Positions 21,690 through 32,769 of a stretch of DNA of 64,000 nucleotides are shown in pieces. The position numbers and the translations under genes are program-made. Each line of letters opens with the position of its first letter. The first letter of the stretch is position 1. Origin of the DNA: Rhyzopertha dominica (taxonomy: Eukaryota > Arthropoda > Insecta > Coleoptera > Bostrichidae). Below the pieces are notes generated by a model, which saw only the letters and a program-made list of their open reading frames with translations, had not been told where the DNA came from and did not search any database. The DNA is taken from NCBI GenBank assembly GCA_025024175.1, contig QCXZ01000064.1, forward strand, positions 9,176,001 through 9,240,000, in the 5' to 3' direction.

Positions 21690-23395
21690 TTAATCTGTTG
21701 TTGAACTATGTTTGGACAACTGATATAACCATGAATTAAATTAAATGAAAATACATTACATGATAGCTTTCGGTATTGATACAAAGGCTCGAGTTTAAAT
21801 TCTGTGAGTAGTTCATTAAGGAGATACTTACGAACAGGATACGTTTTATACTTAATGAAATATAGATATTTAGAAAATTTTCTTTGTACCCGTCTATAGC
21901 TGAAATATGAATTGTATAACGTGGATCCCAAATCACTGAACAATAATCCAGTTTACTTCTTACAAAAGAAAAAGTAATTTATTAAACATCCAACATTGCT
22001 GAACTCTATGGTATTCCTGACAATAAAGCCCAGCATCTTGTAAGCTTGCGCGCATAGGTGCTGAACGTAAGAAAAAAATGACAGCTGGGAATCCACTATA
22101 ATACCTAAACTTTTAATTTCACTAATACTGTTAATAACACAATTGTTTCACACATACTGATATGCAACTGGTTTATGATTAGCAAAACTAATTGCCTTGC
22201 ATTTGGCCACATTGATGCTTTGTTTGTTTTTAATACATCATAAATTAAAATTGTTTAACTCTATTGGCAAAATTTGACAATCTTCAATAGAATCTATACA
22301 TTTAGCAATTTTCAAATCATCAGCATAAACATAGATGGGACAACTAAATTGCGGAAGGGCATCATTAAAATACAACAAGAATAATATGGGGCCTAGATTA
22401 GAGCCCTGAGTGACACCGCTAGGTGTTAAGCATGTGTTGGATTTTGAGCCACCATATTCAAGATATCGTGTACGATCTAAATAGATTTACTATACTATTT
22501 CATGAACAAAAAAAACAATTTTTCAAAACATGAAATGCCTTGGACAAATCATGGACATATATTAAGTGCACTTGCTTCCTATCATTAAGAATATAAAGTG
22601 TACATATTTACCAAGATTAGAATTTGGAGATTTACCAGGTATGAAACCATGCTGGTTATAAGACAGCTGATTAAAAATGTGGTTATACAGACTATTGGCT
22701 AAAATTGCCTAATATGAAATTGCATATGATAGCCAGTGGGCGATAGTTTCCATTTAAATAGCGATCTCCTGATTTGTACACTGGAATCACTTTCGCCGAC
22801 TTCCAACCATCGGGAAATTTTCCTTCTTGAATGATATTATACAGGTTGCACAGAGGTTGACACATACACGTAACACAATCCTTAACAAGCAAGGCAGGTA
22901 TGACATCAGGACCAACAGTGTTTGATTTAAATTTTTCCATAACATTCTAAATGTCACTCTCATTTATAGTAAAATTATGTAGAACGTTCGGTGTATCATC
23001 AGCTAGATCGCAGATATTATCAGAATTGTCATCACAGCACACCGACCTGAAATGCTCAGCAAAGATGTTGACAATATTTTGTCCGCTAAAATCATGTTGT
23101 CAGGGATACCAGAGGTGTTTCGTTTGAGGTTGATGTAAGTCTAGAGACTTTTAGGGTTGCTCTTAATATCATTCTGTGCCCTATCAATGAAATTCTGATA
23201 TGCAACGTTGATATCCTTTTTTAGTGATTTTATTACAGAGTTCACTACATTGAGATCTCTTTCGTAGCCATACTTTTTGTAGCGCTTCCATCTTGGACAT
23301 TTATCCTTAATTTTATTTACAAATGCTAATGTATACCATGGAGGCTGAGTTGAGCAACGAATTGCACATTTGAGTACAAACATGTCTAAAGTGCT
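21690..23395 (-). pseudogene. Jockey/CR1-like LINE pol relic (RT and C-terminal part)
   Basis: The minus strand carries a long decayed pol. Its order is a linker (PRWKRYKKYGYERDL), then TVGPDVIPALLVKDCV, then GWKSAKVIPVYKSGD with NYRPLAI (RT fingers). Next is QHGFIPGKSPNSNL, then SGVTQGSNLGPILFLLYFND. The palm motif is YVYADDLKIAK near 22320-22340, where YADD holds the catalytic aspartates. After it come INVAKCKAISF and a C-terminal segment with SEIKSLGIIVDSQLSF and FSDLGSTLY. The endonuclease domain is not visible upstream, so the copy is 5' truncated. Several stops and frameshifts show inactivity. The sequence 21490-21690 may hold its 3' untranslated region. Confidence 0.8.
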
Positions 23396-23896
23396 ATAGA
23401 GCTCTTCATAGACAAAACATTAAAAAAGGGGCCTCGAAAATGTTGTAACCTAAATAAAGCCTGGAATAAGTTTTTGTAAAAAAATACGAACGATCTTGAT
23501 ATGTATTAACTCATAAGCTTTATATTTTTACTTTAAACCAACCATAACTGCTTATGTTGCACTCGTCTTGTAGGAATTTTGCAGTTACACACAACGTCAC
23601 CTAAGACGCTACGGATTGTACCATAATTAACATTAAAAGCTTATATTTGAACACCCTGCATATTTTTGCATTGTTGAATTTAATGCAAAAATAAAGACCA
23701 CTTTTTTAACAACATGTTATTGATATTAACTCAACTACAGTCACTCCCATCATTGGTGACACACCCTAGAGTTGTGACTAAAGTGTAACATAGACTTCAG
23801 TGTGGGAAGATAACAAAACGACATTTTACTTATACAGTGTAATTCACCAAGAGAAATATATATATTGAAAGCTTTTGACGCTGTCGCTTAAGAACA

Positions 23897-25563
23897 CACT
23901 GAAAAAAGTTGATTGTCAACAGCAACAAATTTCCGTTTGTTACGGACAAATTTGTTGTAGTAAAAAATTATTTGTTGTAAATACCATACATTTGCTTCTT
24001 TGTTGTTTCGATTTACTAAAATCATATTGTTGCCTGTACCAAGATAAATTTTGTTACCGCAAATAATATATATGATAAAGCCAATAAATTAAATGAGTTA
24101 CACATACAAAAAAAATTGTTGTCATTATCTAGCCAATCACAACCATTTAAAAATGCGGCTAAAGCCATTCATTGTTGCCAGGTTGGGCGATTCATCCCCA
24201 AAGAGAAAGAATTCGTATTTGGCATCTTTGAATTTCAAAGACAAAAACTATATCTCTAGATTTGGTTTATTAAACGTTGTAACAATATAATGTATGTGTT
24301 CATGCAGAACTCGGTCTAAGTTGAATTTATTTTTATTGAATTTTTGTTTGTTATGTTAATCTGATTGTATGCTACGACCATCAATGACGGTTTTAGCGTG
24401 GGCGACATTTTGCCGAGTATGGGGAATGGGCACATACTGCTGAGGAATACTGACAATTCTGTCGGCATCGGCAGCCCGATTTGCGCAAAGCGGCACATCT
24501 TGCCATGAGTACGGACGCGTGCAGTGCAGCTTCATGCTGCATGTTAGTAGAATAGGATTTTTTATCAATATTCAAGAAGTGTGTTTTAACTGGGTGCATC
24601 AGTCGCGGAGGTCTTGGAAACGTGGGGTTTCCAGAATCCCTATCTAATTAGAGGTTTTCAATGTAAGTACAATTAATTCTTTATGTTATTTCTTATGAGT
24701 TTTTAGGGCAGTTTCAAATTGAAGCGTTTTTAATTACTTGTATGCCCTATAGTAGAGCTACAGTAATCCGGATCTAGACTGCACTCATCCGTGTTAGTAA
24801 AAGATCCAGATTGTTGGTACCGTTTGTTACTTTGTATTATTTCTTACTTCCCAGCAAGTTAATGCTTCCTACTTTGTGCTGTTTTCTGGGCGCCATTTTG
24901 CTTATTTTACCCGTTTCCAGTCCATGTTCATACAACGCTACATTTACTGACATCCACGACGGCCAATGGACACGTAACTTTAAGTTTTGTGTTAATAGAA
25001 ATATTTATTTTTATATTTTCAGCAATACATTCTTTCAGTTAATAAATGTGTCATGAATGAAGTCTTGTTTTATTATATTGTACCATGTTTGCAATGAAAT
25101 TACCATATGTGCGGCAGTTCAGAAATTAAATGTGAACAAAGAGTGGTAAGTACGTATTCATTTATAAATAAACCAGATTGAAAATTAATAAGTATAGCGT
25201 ATTGTACCAACATGTTGTGCATTTGCCTCCATACATATTAGGTATCTGTACATGTAAGTAATAGTGAGTGTTGGAAGAACTAACAGTTCAGCAGTCGCTT
25301 TAAATACGTATAACTTGCCCGTACAACANAATAATTAGTTATTGTAACTATTACAAACACATTGTGATTAATAAATTATAAGTTATTTTAACAAATACCG
25401 TTTTTGTTGCTACTAATAACAAATTACTTCAAATAGCAAATATTTTGCGCAACAAAAATAATTCGTTGCCTTTACAAAGTTTTTAGTTGAGGCTATAGCT
25501 ACAAATAGAATTTGTTGATAATACTAAATTTAAAGTAAACCGAACAAATCCTTTCTTTCAGTG
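23897..25563. mobile_element. Candidate element with CACTGAAA ends and TTTGTTG repeats
   Basis: CACTGAAAAAAG at 23897 faces CTTTCTTTCAGTG ending at 25563. The outer ~170 bp on each side are dense in TTTGTTG on the left and CAACAAA on the right, in opposite orientations (about 6-8 per side). CACTG is a common Transib-type end, but no matching 5 bp target repeat is visible. The interior holds the GC-richer segment described at 24360-24660. The assignment is tentative and rests on the mirrored repeat layout. Confidence 0.4.
24360..24660. other. GC-richer island with overlapping frames and a donor-like site
   Basis: Three overlapping minus-strand frames (60-70 codons, Cys- and Ala-rich, e.g. MARCAALRKSGCRCRQ) and a long plus-strand reading occur in DNA with markedly higher GC than its surroundings. 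A TGTAAGT donor-like word lies at about 24661-24667. I do not recognise a protein. It may be captured host sequence inside the candidate element at 23897-25563, or a promoter or non-coding exon. Confidence 0.25.
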
Positions 25564-25569
25564 CAGTTT

Positions 25570-26600
25570 TTGTATATATAAATCTACCACAGAAATTAAA
25601 GAAAATATATATGTTCGTACTTTTACAGAAAGTATTTAAAAAATAAAAAAGCTCCAATAACTCCAAAGTTTGCTTATAAAACGTAGTAGGGAAATACAAT
25701 TTTTAGAATCTTTACTTAACTACCTAAATGTTTTGTTCCAACGACACTGCAAAGCAAAACAACTTCGAAACTTCGTTTTTTCTTTTACATGTCTTTTTAA
25801 ACGAGCTACAAGATTGATTCGTTTAGATAACAAGAAAAATACCTTCTGAAAATTACTGAAAACTATACGAATCTGTCGGAAATGCTTAACATGAGTATTT
25901 AAACAGCTTTACAACCATTAAAATCTTTTTGATGTGATGTCACCTGTTCGAGATAGTTCGAGCTCTGGTTGTGGAGTGCAAAACTTTCTGTAAATTTGGG
26001 CCATTTATGTATCACGTGCTCAACTTTCTACGAGTATATACGTATCGATACAGAGCTAATTTATCTTGCTTCCTAACAACCCTCTCATCAGCAGTAGGCA
26101 CTCAAAGCCATTCACAAGGTAAAGCGTATATTCAACTAATCCACCCCTCCAATAGATAGATATGGGAAAAATGATTTGGGCTTGTATTAACTGTACTAGG
26201 TTATACGGGTAGAATTAATTAGCTATACGTATGTAGAATTTATCTACGCCGCCGGAAGCTGATTTGGTTTCGTGTGTAGTGGCATATGTTAGGTTTAATA
26301 TGCCGCTATAAATGGTATTACCGAACAATTTCATGGCCGCGGCCTGCTGCTAAACATGTATTTATTGAAAATGGCACCATATCATAGCATAATAACCAAG
26401 TCGCAGGCATCAGTCGATATCGATTACTGATTGCATTCCGCCGCATTGCTATTGGCAAAAAAAATTTTGCTTTGTATATGTAAGACGCGATTTAGTATAA
26501 TAAACCCACACGCACACCTCTGGATGTATACACGGTCGCTACCAGGAGGATATTTCAGGTTCTGTTCTACCGATATTCTGAAATTTTTTTCAACTCCTTG
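25570..26600. other. No gene seen
   Basis: The region is AT-rich with short frames only. Frames at 25971-26159 and 26431-26643 show no motif. The right end merges into the untranslated leader of the mariner relic that follows. Confidence 0.45.
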
Positions 26601-26619
26601 TGGATTCCAAGTTGCATTC

Positions 26620-27035
26620 TTTAACGGGAAGGCACATCATTGAAAAGGATATTTTTTCCTGTTTTCAAAAATGTATCACACTTCGGGATAAAAACCATAT
26701 TCGTTATCACTAAATAAGAACAAAAACTCAAGGTGTCTCCATTTCTCTCGTCACTTGTGATAATTTTCATTCACTTTGTTATTTGCAATCGCAATGCCTC
26801 AGTTAACTGAAAATGGTCGCATCGAAATTTTGATGATGATTTTTTATGGAGATAGAATGGAAGTTATTCGGCAGTAGTGCACGCTACAATGCAATGCATG
26901 AAGATTGTGAACCAATTGCCAGATCAACAGTTATTAAAACATTGCAACGATTTGACGTCAAAAACGAGGACTTCCAAAGCTTGCTACGAGTGAAGAAAGT
27001 AGCTTGAACTGCTCAGAACGTCAACGAAGTGCTCT
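26620..27035 (+). pseudogene. Mariner-like element fragment: leader and N-terminus
   Basis: The sequence from 'ggcacatcattgaaaaggat' onward matches 62870-63350, where the same element family continues further. The frame starting at 26792 reads MPQLTENGRIEILMMIFYGD, followed in other frames by a RSTVIKTLQRFD-like piece and ATSEESSLN. These are the N-terminal helix-turn-helix (DUF4817-type) residues of insect mariner-like transposases. It stops abruptly near 27035 where a different mariner relic in the opposite orientation begins. Inactive. Confidence 0.65.
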
Positions 27036-27049
27036 TTCATTACGCTTAA

Positions 27050-27860
27050 TTTTTAGTTACCATTCCCCACAGAAAAAATCCAAAGGAGAAAGGTCCGGGC
27101 TTCTCGGTGGCCAACGATTAATTGAACCTCTTCCTATCATCGGTTAGGCAAAACCAAATCAAGGCGATTTCGCACTATTCTATGATAATGCGCAGGNGCC
27201 TCATCTTGTTGGANCCACAGATCTTGTCTTACGTGTAAATTTACATTTTGGGGNAGTACACGTAAAATGTTTTTTAAAAAAATTAGATATGTATTGCCGT
27301 TTAAACAATTTGATTCCCCAATGTTCCGCACCAGACATTCGTCGAGTAGATAGTTTGAAAATGTTCTTCTCGAATCCAACGTGGATTTTCTTGCGCATAA
27401 TAATGCATGTTATGTTTGTTTACTCCACCATTATTAGAAAATCTTGCTTCATCTGAGAAGCAAGCGTTGTCATAAAATCTCACATTCAAATGTTAGTGTT
27501 CCCGAAAAAAGTTACAAAAAGCCAGTCTTTTAGGATAACCTGTCTCCTTTAAGGCCTGAACCAATTGCAAGTGATACGGATGAAATTGATTGCCTTTAAT
27601 TATTCGGTGTATTGAAGACAGACTAATACCGGTTGCTCTTGAGACTACCCTTTGACTAATATGAGGATTCTCGCCAATCGTTTCCAATACTCTAATTTCA
27701 TTGTCAGGGCCTGTTGCTGTTCTTTCTCTTGACTTTTTCAGTGGTGGCCAGTTTGTCCTTAAAGTTAATTCAAGTCTCTTGAAAATTGTATCGGCATGGA
27801 AAACGTTGTCTGTATAAACGGGCAGCAGCGGAAGCATTTTTCTTGCATTCACCATAAATC
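27050..27860 (-). pseudogene. Mariner-like transposase relic (DUF4817 to DDE)
   Basis: The minus-strand order is MVNARKMLPLLPVYTDNVF with a helix-turn-helix region, then RTATGPDNEIRVLETIGENP, GISLSSIHRIIKGNQFHPYH and LAFCNFFREH. The catalytic block CFSDEARFSNNGGVNKHN holds the first Asp. It is followed by VWCGTLGNQIV, a QQDE-P-AH segment (second Asp region, with Ns) and SPDLSPLDFFLWG at 27062-27110 (third acidic residue). Nearly the whole protein can be followed, but in several frames and with stops. It belongs to the same broad family as the copies at 47.7 kb and 63.1 kb, although its sequence differs. Confidence 0.75.
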
Positions 27861-27869
27861 AAAATCATA

Positions 27870-29195
27870 TCTGTTTTTTCATTATTTGAATTTATTTTGA
27901 CTTTTAATAAATACAGTGACAGGAACCATAGCGCATAGCCGTCATAGATTCCCAATTTATTTCTAAAATAATACCAATATGTAAAATAACCACATTGGCT
28001 ATGAGAATGGATTTTGGATTGCATTTTTAATTTTGTGAGGGTCATTATCTTTCGTGAAATATTGCGTAACAGCGAATATAATGTCATCTAAATTAGCAAC
28101 ACTGTCAAACTTTGAAGCTAAACTTAATTATATTTCTTATAATAACGCATTAATTTGTATGCGCTTATACAGCCGAACATAAACTTCTGCGTAATTTTTT
28201 TACTGCATTGCTGGCTTTTAAAATAGTTAGTAAAGTAAAAATTTGTCTCCACTCTCTATAATCCGATCTTTGTGAACTCAGAACATCAATAGTTTAATGA
28301 ACATTACGACAAAATGTTTATTAAATCTTAAGTGTAAGTACAAAATATAAAGATTTGTATTTTATTTTGCATGATTTCAGTTGCTATGAAAAAAAAACAA
28401 ATTTACAGATTCAAAATATTCTTAACGGTTAATTTCAATAAAAATACGACTGTTAAAGCAATAATATAGTAATTAATAACAGAGACGTACAGGTAAGTAG
28501 CCTGCGGAAGGAGCATGAAATCTCAAACGGCGAAATCCTGGCTGTCAGCGGTAACTTGGTTGGTCACGTGTATTCTTGGGTAATTAACACATATTCAGGG
28601 ATGTTATTGCTTGAGAATACACGTAGCTGACAAGTGACAACACCATCGGACTAGAAACGTTCAACATGAATTTAAACACGACTTAATCGGAACTAGGAGG
28701 AACTTGGGAAGTACCTAACTACGACGAAGAAGTTGCTACAGAGTTTGACCTGTAATGCACAGAAGGAGTGTATATTAACTCTTGTATTATGCATCTACAT
28801 GAGACGATAGTGGATGAAGTGTGTGGATAGGAGCAACTACTGGAACTAATACACAAGATTTTTAGTAAAATCTTCGTCAAGAATTTTTGTTCTAGAGTAG
28901 CACTCTTGGAAGTTCGTCTGTCCAAACAGGTAATCGGCAAGTGAAAATTATAAAATTTCCAACAAATTGATTCTATATGTTATATCCTGTTAGCCCAAAG
29001 CTCATTGCAGTACTTATTGTTTTGTAATGTCATTGTTATTTAGTTATTTTTGTTTTGTACCAAACTCTTCAGTGATCGTGTTAAAGGTACTTTAGCGACA
29101 ACAGGTAGTTCTCAAACATGAGGTTATTTACCCTCTTTAATGTAAGGTTTCTAATTTCGGTGTAAGCTCGTTTTGCATTCATTTTAGTATAAATG
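27870..29195. other. No gene recognised
   Basis: A short frame at 28719-28940 (minus) lies in a slightly GC-richer stretch that starts near 28490. No motif is visible. An 'acgtgtattcttgg' word near 28566 and its inverse near 28614 form a weak local inverted repeat. Confidence 0.4.
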
Positions 29196-29199
29196 TTAT

Positions 29200-29286
29200 G
29201 TTGGTTACTAGCTATAGTATTTTCACTTGACTATGAGTGATCAAGCAATAAAAGGGGGACGGCCTCTTAATACGAGGTTGTAAAAA
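29200..29286 (+). repeat. Repeat unit inverted relative to 31920-32010
   Basis: The segment 'attttcacttgactatgagt', then 'gatcaagcaataaaa' and 'cctcttaatacgag' matches the opposite strand of 31925-32000. Weaker similarity extends further upstream (gtgtaagctcgttttg versus gtgtgagcttgttttg). GGCCTC next to TTAA at 29274-29281 recalls the TTAA elements elsewhere in the window. Confidence 0.65.
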
Positions 29287-29339
29287 ACTGTAGTGCCCTT
29301 AGAAATGACCCTAAACGCACCATAAATAAGGATCATTCT

Positions 29340-29425
29340 GGCAGTTACTTGTTAGGGATTGGGTTTCGGCATAAGCGTTCGGATTCCTTTGAAACCAGCG
29401 ACTACCTGGTTACACTTCATTCATT
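29340..29425 (+). repeat. Old repeat, related to the opposite strand of 30300-30367
   Basis: 'gttaggg', 'taagcgttcggatt' and 'gaaaccagcgact' here match 'gttagggg', 'taagcgttctgatt' and 'gaaaccagcggct' on the minus strand of the second site. Translated, both give LLG(I/V)..(K)RSD..ETS, so the shared segment may once have been coding. The two sites are about 0.9 kb apart and inverted. Confidence 0.5.
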
Positions 29426-30183
29426 GTTTATCTATTCACATAACAGATTCCAAAAATTTTTGATTCAAAGAATTTATACAAACGCTTTAAAGGCCACACG
29501 GCATGCTCTGAATATAGGAGCAAATTTGTCTTAGATTAATCTTGTTCGGAATAATTTAGAAATTATTATCTAACCTTTACGACGAATTTATGTCAAAAAA
29601 GTATTGATAATTGGTTGCAATTGATCTACGTATATAACAAATATATACGTATTATATATTTCCATACTTCTGGAAAGAAATAGATTTGTTTGCACTGCTA
29701 GTTAGTACATCTAAACGATTTCTTATAATGCATGAATTTTGCTTAAACTATATTCATGTTATGAGGGGGCCTATAAGAATAAAACCATTTTGTTTAATAT
29801 GTTTTATGACCAAAAAGCTTATACAAAAATTATAGCTTTACTTTAATAAACCTACAGGATGATTTACACTTTTAAATTCATTTAAGAGAGAAATATAGTT
29901 ATATAAATGGCCACATTTTATACTTTGTTGGGTCATAATGTAGAAATATTTAAATAATGACTCGTATAACATTAAATTTTTAATAATTGAAAACAATAAA
30001 AAAATCATTTCTTTCAAATGTAAATGCCAAAAATTATAAAAAAACTGCAGTTGAAATTTAATATAAAATGAGTGTATTAAACAAAAGAATATATCCTTTT
30101 AAAAGATTTTGAAGTTATTTATTTTTATTGCCACAACTAATGTTTGTAAATTGCAACCGACCTCCTTCTACTCTTAAAAAAAA

Positions 30184-30396
30184 TCATGCTCTGATAACAC
30201 TAAATTGCGCCCTGCAGTTGTCAAATGCTTGTACACATTCTCTGAATCGGACATATTTGCAAGCTGAAAGCTGAACAAGTATTACGTTGTAATCAGGAAT
30301 AGGTTTAGAGCCGCTGGTTTCCAAGCAATCAGAACGCTTAATTTGACTCCTAACCCCTAACAAAAGCAAAAATGCAAAATGCAAAAACCGCTGCAA
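30184..30396 (-). other. Unrecognised minus frame containing the second old repeat
   Basis: A 70-codon frame reads FLLLLGVRSQIKRSDCLETS and then PIPDYNVILVQLSACK. The first part parallels the plus-strand frame at 29349-29534 (LGIGFRHKRSDSFETS). No family is recognised. The 3' part of this frame (upstream in window coordinates) is AT-rich, and I cannot tell whether it is truly coding. Confidence 0.3.
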
Positions 30397-31739
30397 ATTG
30401 AATCAATACTTCCACATCCAAATGTCAAAATGACATTTATGTTTTTATTTTTTATACTATACGATTAGGCTTTTTAAGATTACGTCATCCAATATGGCGT
30501 CCAGGGGGCAAAAAGCGCACGCATGGGACGCGCCTGCGAAACCCTGGAAACGGACCCGTGGCTGATAGAGTTGAGTCCTTCATGACCAAGTCGTTCAAAT
30601 TGAATGACTCATGCCTTGATTTGGCTCACAGCTAATGAATCAGCGTCGTTCGTGCGTCGTACATGGTTAACGGCTGACGACAGCACACGACGAGAAAACA
30701 GCATGACAGCATATTTATATGCTGTGGCGAGACAGGAGACACCGCTGTCACTTTCAATTCACGATCCTTATGAACGACTTGAATGATCCGAATCGAATTT
30801 AATCGAATGTCCCAGCTCTAGCGACTGACGTTGGCATTAAGTAATGGGGTTTCTATGACAGCGCGCTAGAAGCTATATCGTTTTGAAATTTGCCCCCGGG
30901 CAGTCGCTCAAAAGTCACGTGTTCTAAAAAGCCTAATTAGTAATCAGATTTTGAGCATTTTTTCTCTCTACGCATTTTTTCTAAGACAAACAGTCCTCGT
31001 GATATTAGCAAAAATAAATAAATTTTTAGAATGGATTTTTTCCAAATAACTCGGAAATGATTAACTTAACGAAACAATTACAAGAGTGCTTTCTGATCAG
31101 AAATTTGATTTTCTATATAATACCAAAATTAAAAAAAAATCGTACGAGCAGGGTCCAAAATAGGTTTTTTGGAAATATTTCGAAAATGTCAATATTTTGG
31201 ATAAATTTTCTAAGACACTTTTTGTGAGAAATTTTATTTCCTATCTGATGGTTTTTTCATTTTTTGAATATATTAAATATATTCGGAGATATTTAGGAAA
31301 AACCGTTTTTTTTAAGTCACGCATTTTTGCTAATATTTTCTAAACAGTTTGCTACACCGCAAATTTATAAGAACGATTAATACTCGCAGTTATACTACTA
31401 ATCACATAATAAAAGGAAAAAAAAATAAAAATTTGCGAAAAGGGTAGTTACCCCCCAATTTCGCCCCCTTCCCGATACCCTACTTACCCCGCAAACAATA
31501 GGTCGCTTTGGGTAGTTGAGATTTATACGTTTGCCAAATTTCAAGTTCATATATTAGGTCTTTCGAAAGTTATCGTCTCCACAAACAATACCACAGACAC
31601 AGACACACGGACAAGAAAATTTTTTTTGCTCAAATTTTGTTTTTTGCGTTTTCGACCATCTTAAAGCGAATGAGCAAATAAAAATTTTTGAAACTTTTTT
31701 TCGCGATACAATACTTTCCATCCGTTGGATGTGGAAGTA
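30383..31739. repeat. ~0.85 kb TIR element, copy 2
   Basis: TACTTCCACATCCAA at 30407-30421 faces TTGGATGTGGAAGTA at 31725-31739. Apart from one 466 bp insertion it aligns with copy 1 (12232-15100) and is about 870 bp long. It preserves uninterrupted versions of the two sites occupied in copy 1: AATACCAAAATT at 31119-31130 and the 'catatattagg' site near 31550. No reading frame of note. Confidence 0.8.
30468..30933. mobile_element. MITE with GGCTTTTTA inverted ends inside copy 2
   Basis: TTAGGCTTTTTAAGATTACG at the left mirrors the right end 'cacgtgttctaaaaagcctaa' on the opposite strand. Copy 1 lacks the insert: its sequence passes directly from 'tatactatacgc' to 'ttactattcaggttttgag' at about 12302-12332. 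GGC ends beside TTA suggest a PIF/Harbinger-type MITE, but only the right TTA matches the empty site cleanly. The interior is GC-richer than the surroundings (about 30480-30920) and includes a small hairpin, gacagcatatttatatgctgt. Confidence 0.7.
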
Positions 31740-31917
31740 AAATGACCCATGTATAGGTAAGTGAGCTAAAAGGCACTGGAACGATAAAGCAAATTATAGT
31801 TATCATATTACGGTAGACATTTCTTGGAGAGCGGCTTACAGTTTTGGCAGAATATTACTTAAAAACGCATTTCTAACGGCACTACTTTTCCACTTATCTA
31901 AAAATGAGTAAAACGTA

Positions 31918-32110
31918 CATTTTACAAGCTCGTATTAAGAGGCCTTTCTTTTTTTATTGCTTGATCGCTCAAAGTCAAGTGAAAATACTTTATTTTGTAT
32001 ACTTCTTCGTAGAATTGGCAATGTTCTTTATTAAAATGCCGACAAAACAAGCTCACACCAACATACAATAATCCTCGAAGTGTACACGTGTATATTGAGA
32101 TCAAGATATT
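31918..32110 (-). repeat. Inverted partner of the 29200-29286 repeat
   Basis: 'ctcgtattaagaggcc' and 'attgcttgatcgctcaaag', followed by 'tcaagtgaaaatac', match the opposite strand of 29205-29286. Similarity continues weakly to about 32110. TTAA followed by GAGGCC at 31934-31943 resembles, but is not identical to, the GAGGGGC ends. Confidence 0.6.
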
Positions 32111-32114
32111 TTAT

Positions 32115-32720
32115 GTTGTATATTCTGGTCTTACGTTTGACATGAATAAGAGACCGATTTGTTACCACCAAGATATAGGCTAAAGTTGTAAAATTGGAAA
32201 TATAAGTAAAATATATTAATTAGATGTTGCAAAAATTAAAATTTTTATTTTTTAAGTTTAAGATATCAGTATTTATCAGCTATAGAAAGTATCTGCAGAA
32301 GAGAACCAAGAAAACTGACGTTTTTCTTGCTCATTTCTCGTCATCCTAAAATTTTTTTTTGGGCTACTGCTTGTAGGGGATTTATATACAGGTGTAGTGT
32401 GACTTCATAATGATGCAATTATTTTTTTAGCCTTTTTAGTTATTCACATATATCCAAAATTTGTTTTGAAATTGGTCAAAGATTACAGTACAAACAGAAA
32501 TAGAATCTGTTTCACGTATTCATTTAGGTAAACCTTTCGTTTTTCTTATTCTAATTGGAATTTTTATGTATTACATCGTCCGATACAAAATTAAGAAACT
32601 AGTATTTTTTTTTTCTAATTATCCTATCAGTAATCGTAGTATGTTCGGAGTTATTTGCAAATAATTCGTTTCGTTAATAGTTTTGGAGACATGAAACATC
32701 TGTTTTAATCAATCCAATCT
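32115..32720. other. No gene seen
   Basis: T-rich DNA with homopolymer runs and only very short frames. Confidence 0.5.
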
Positions 32721-32724
32721 GACC

Positions 32725-32762
32725 CTACGACTAGTTTCGCCATATTGGGGCTCATCAGGTAG
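32725..32762 (-). ncRNA. Hammerhead ribozyme core, type I minimal form
   Basis: On the minus strand: CTAC, CTGATGA, GCC-CCAATAT-GGC (stem II), GAAA, C-TA-G (tiny stem III), TC, GTAG. CTAC pairs with GTAG as stem I, and the cleavage site would follow the C of GTC. All invariant core blocks (CUGANGA, GAAA, UH) are intact. Minimal hammerheads with a 1-2 bp stem III are known from the terminal repeats of Penelope-like elements. A Penelope-like RT relic lies at 49.4-50.2 kb in this window, so a Penelope terminal fragment is the likely origin. Confidence 0.65.
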
Positions 32763-32769
32763 CGGAACA

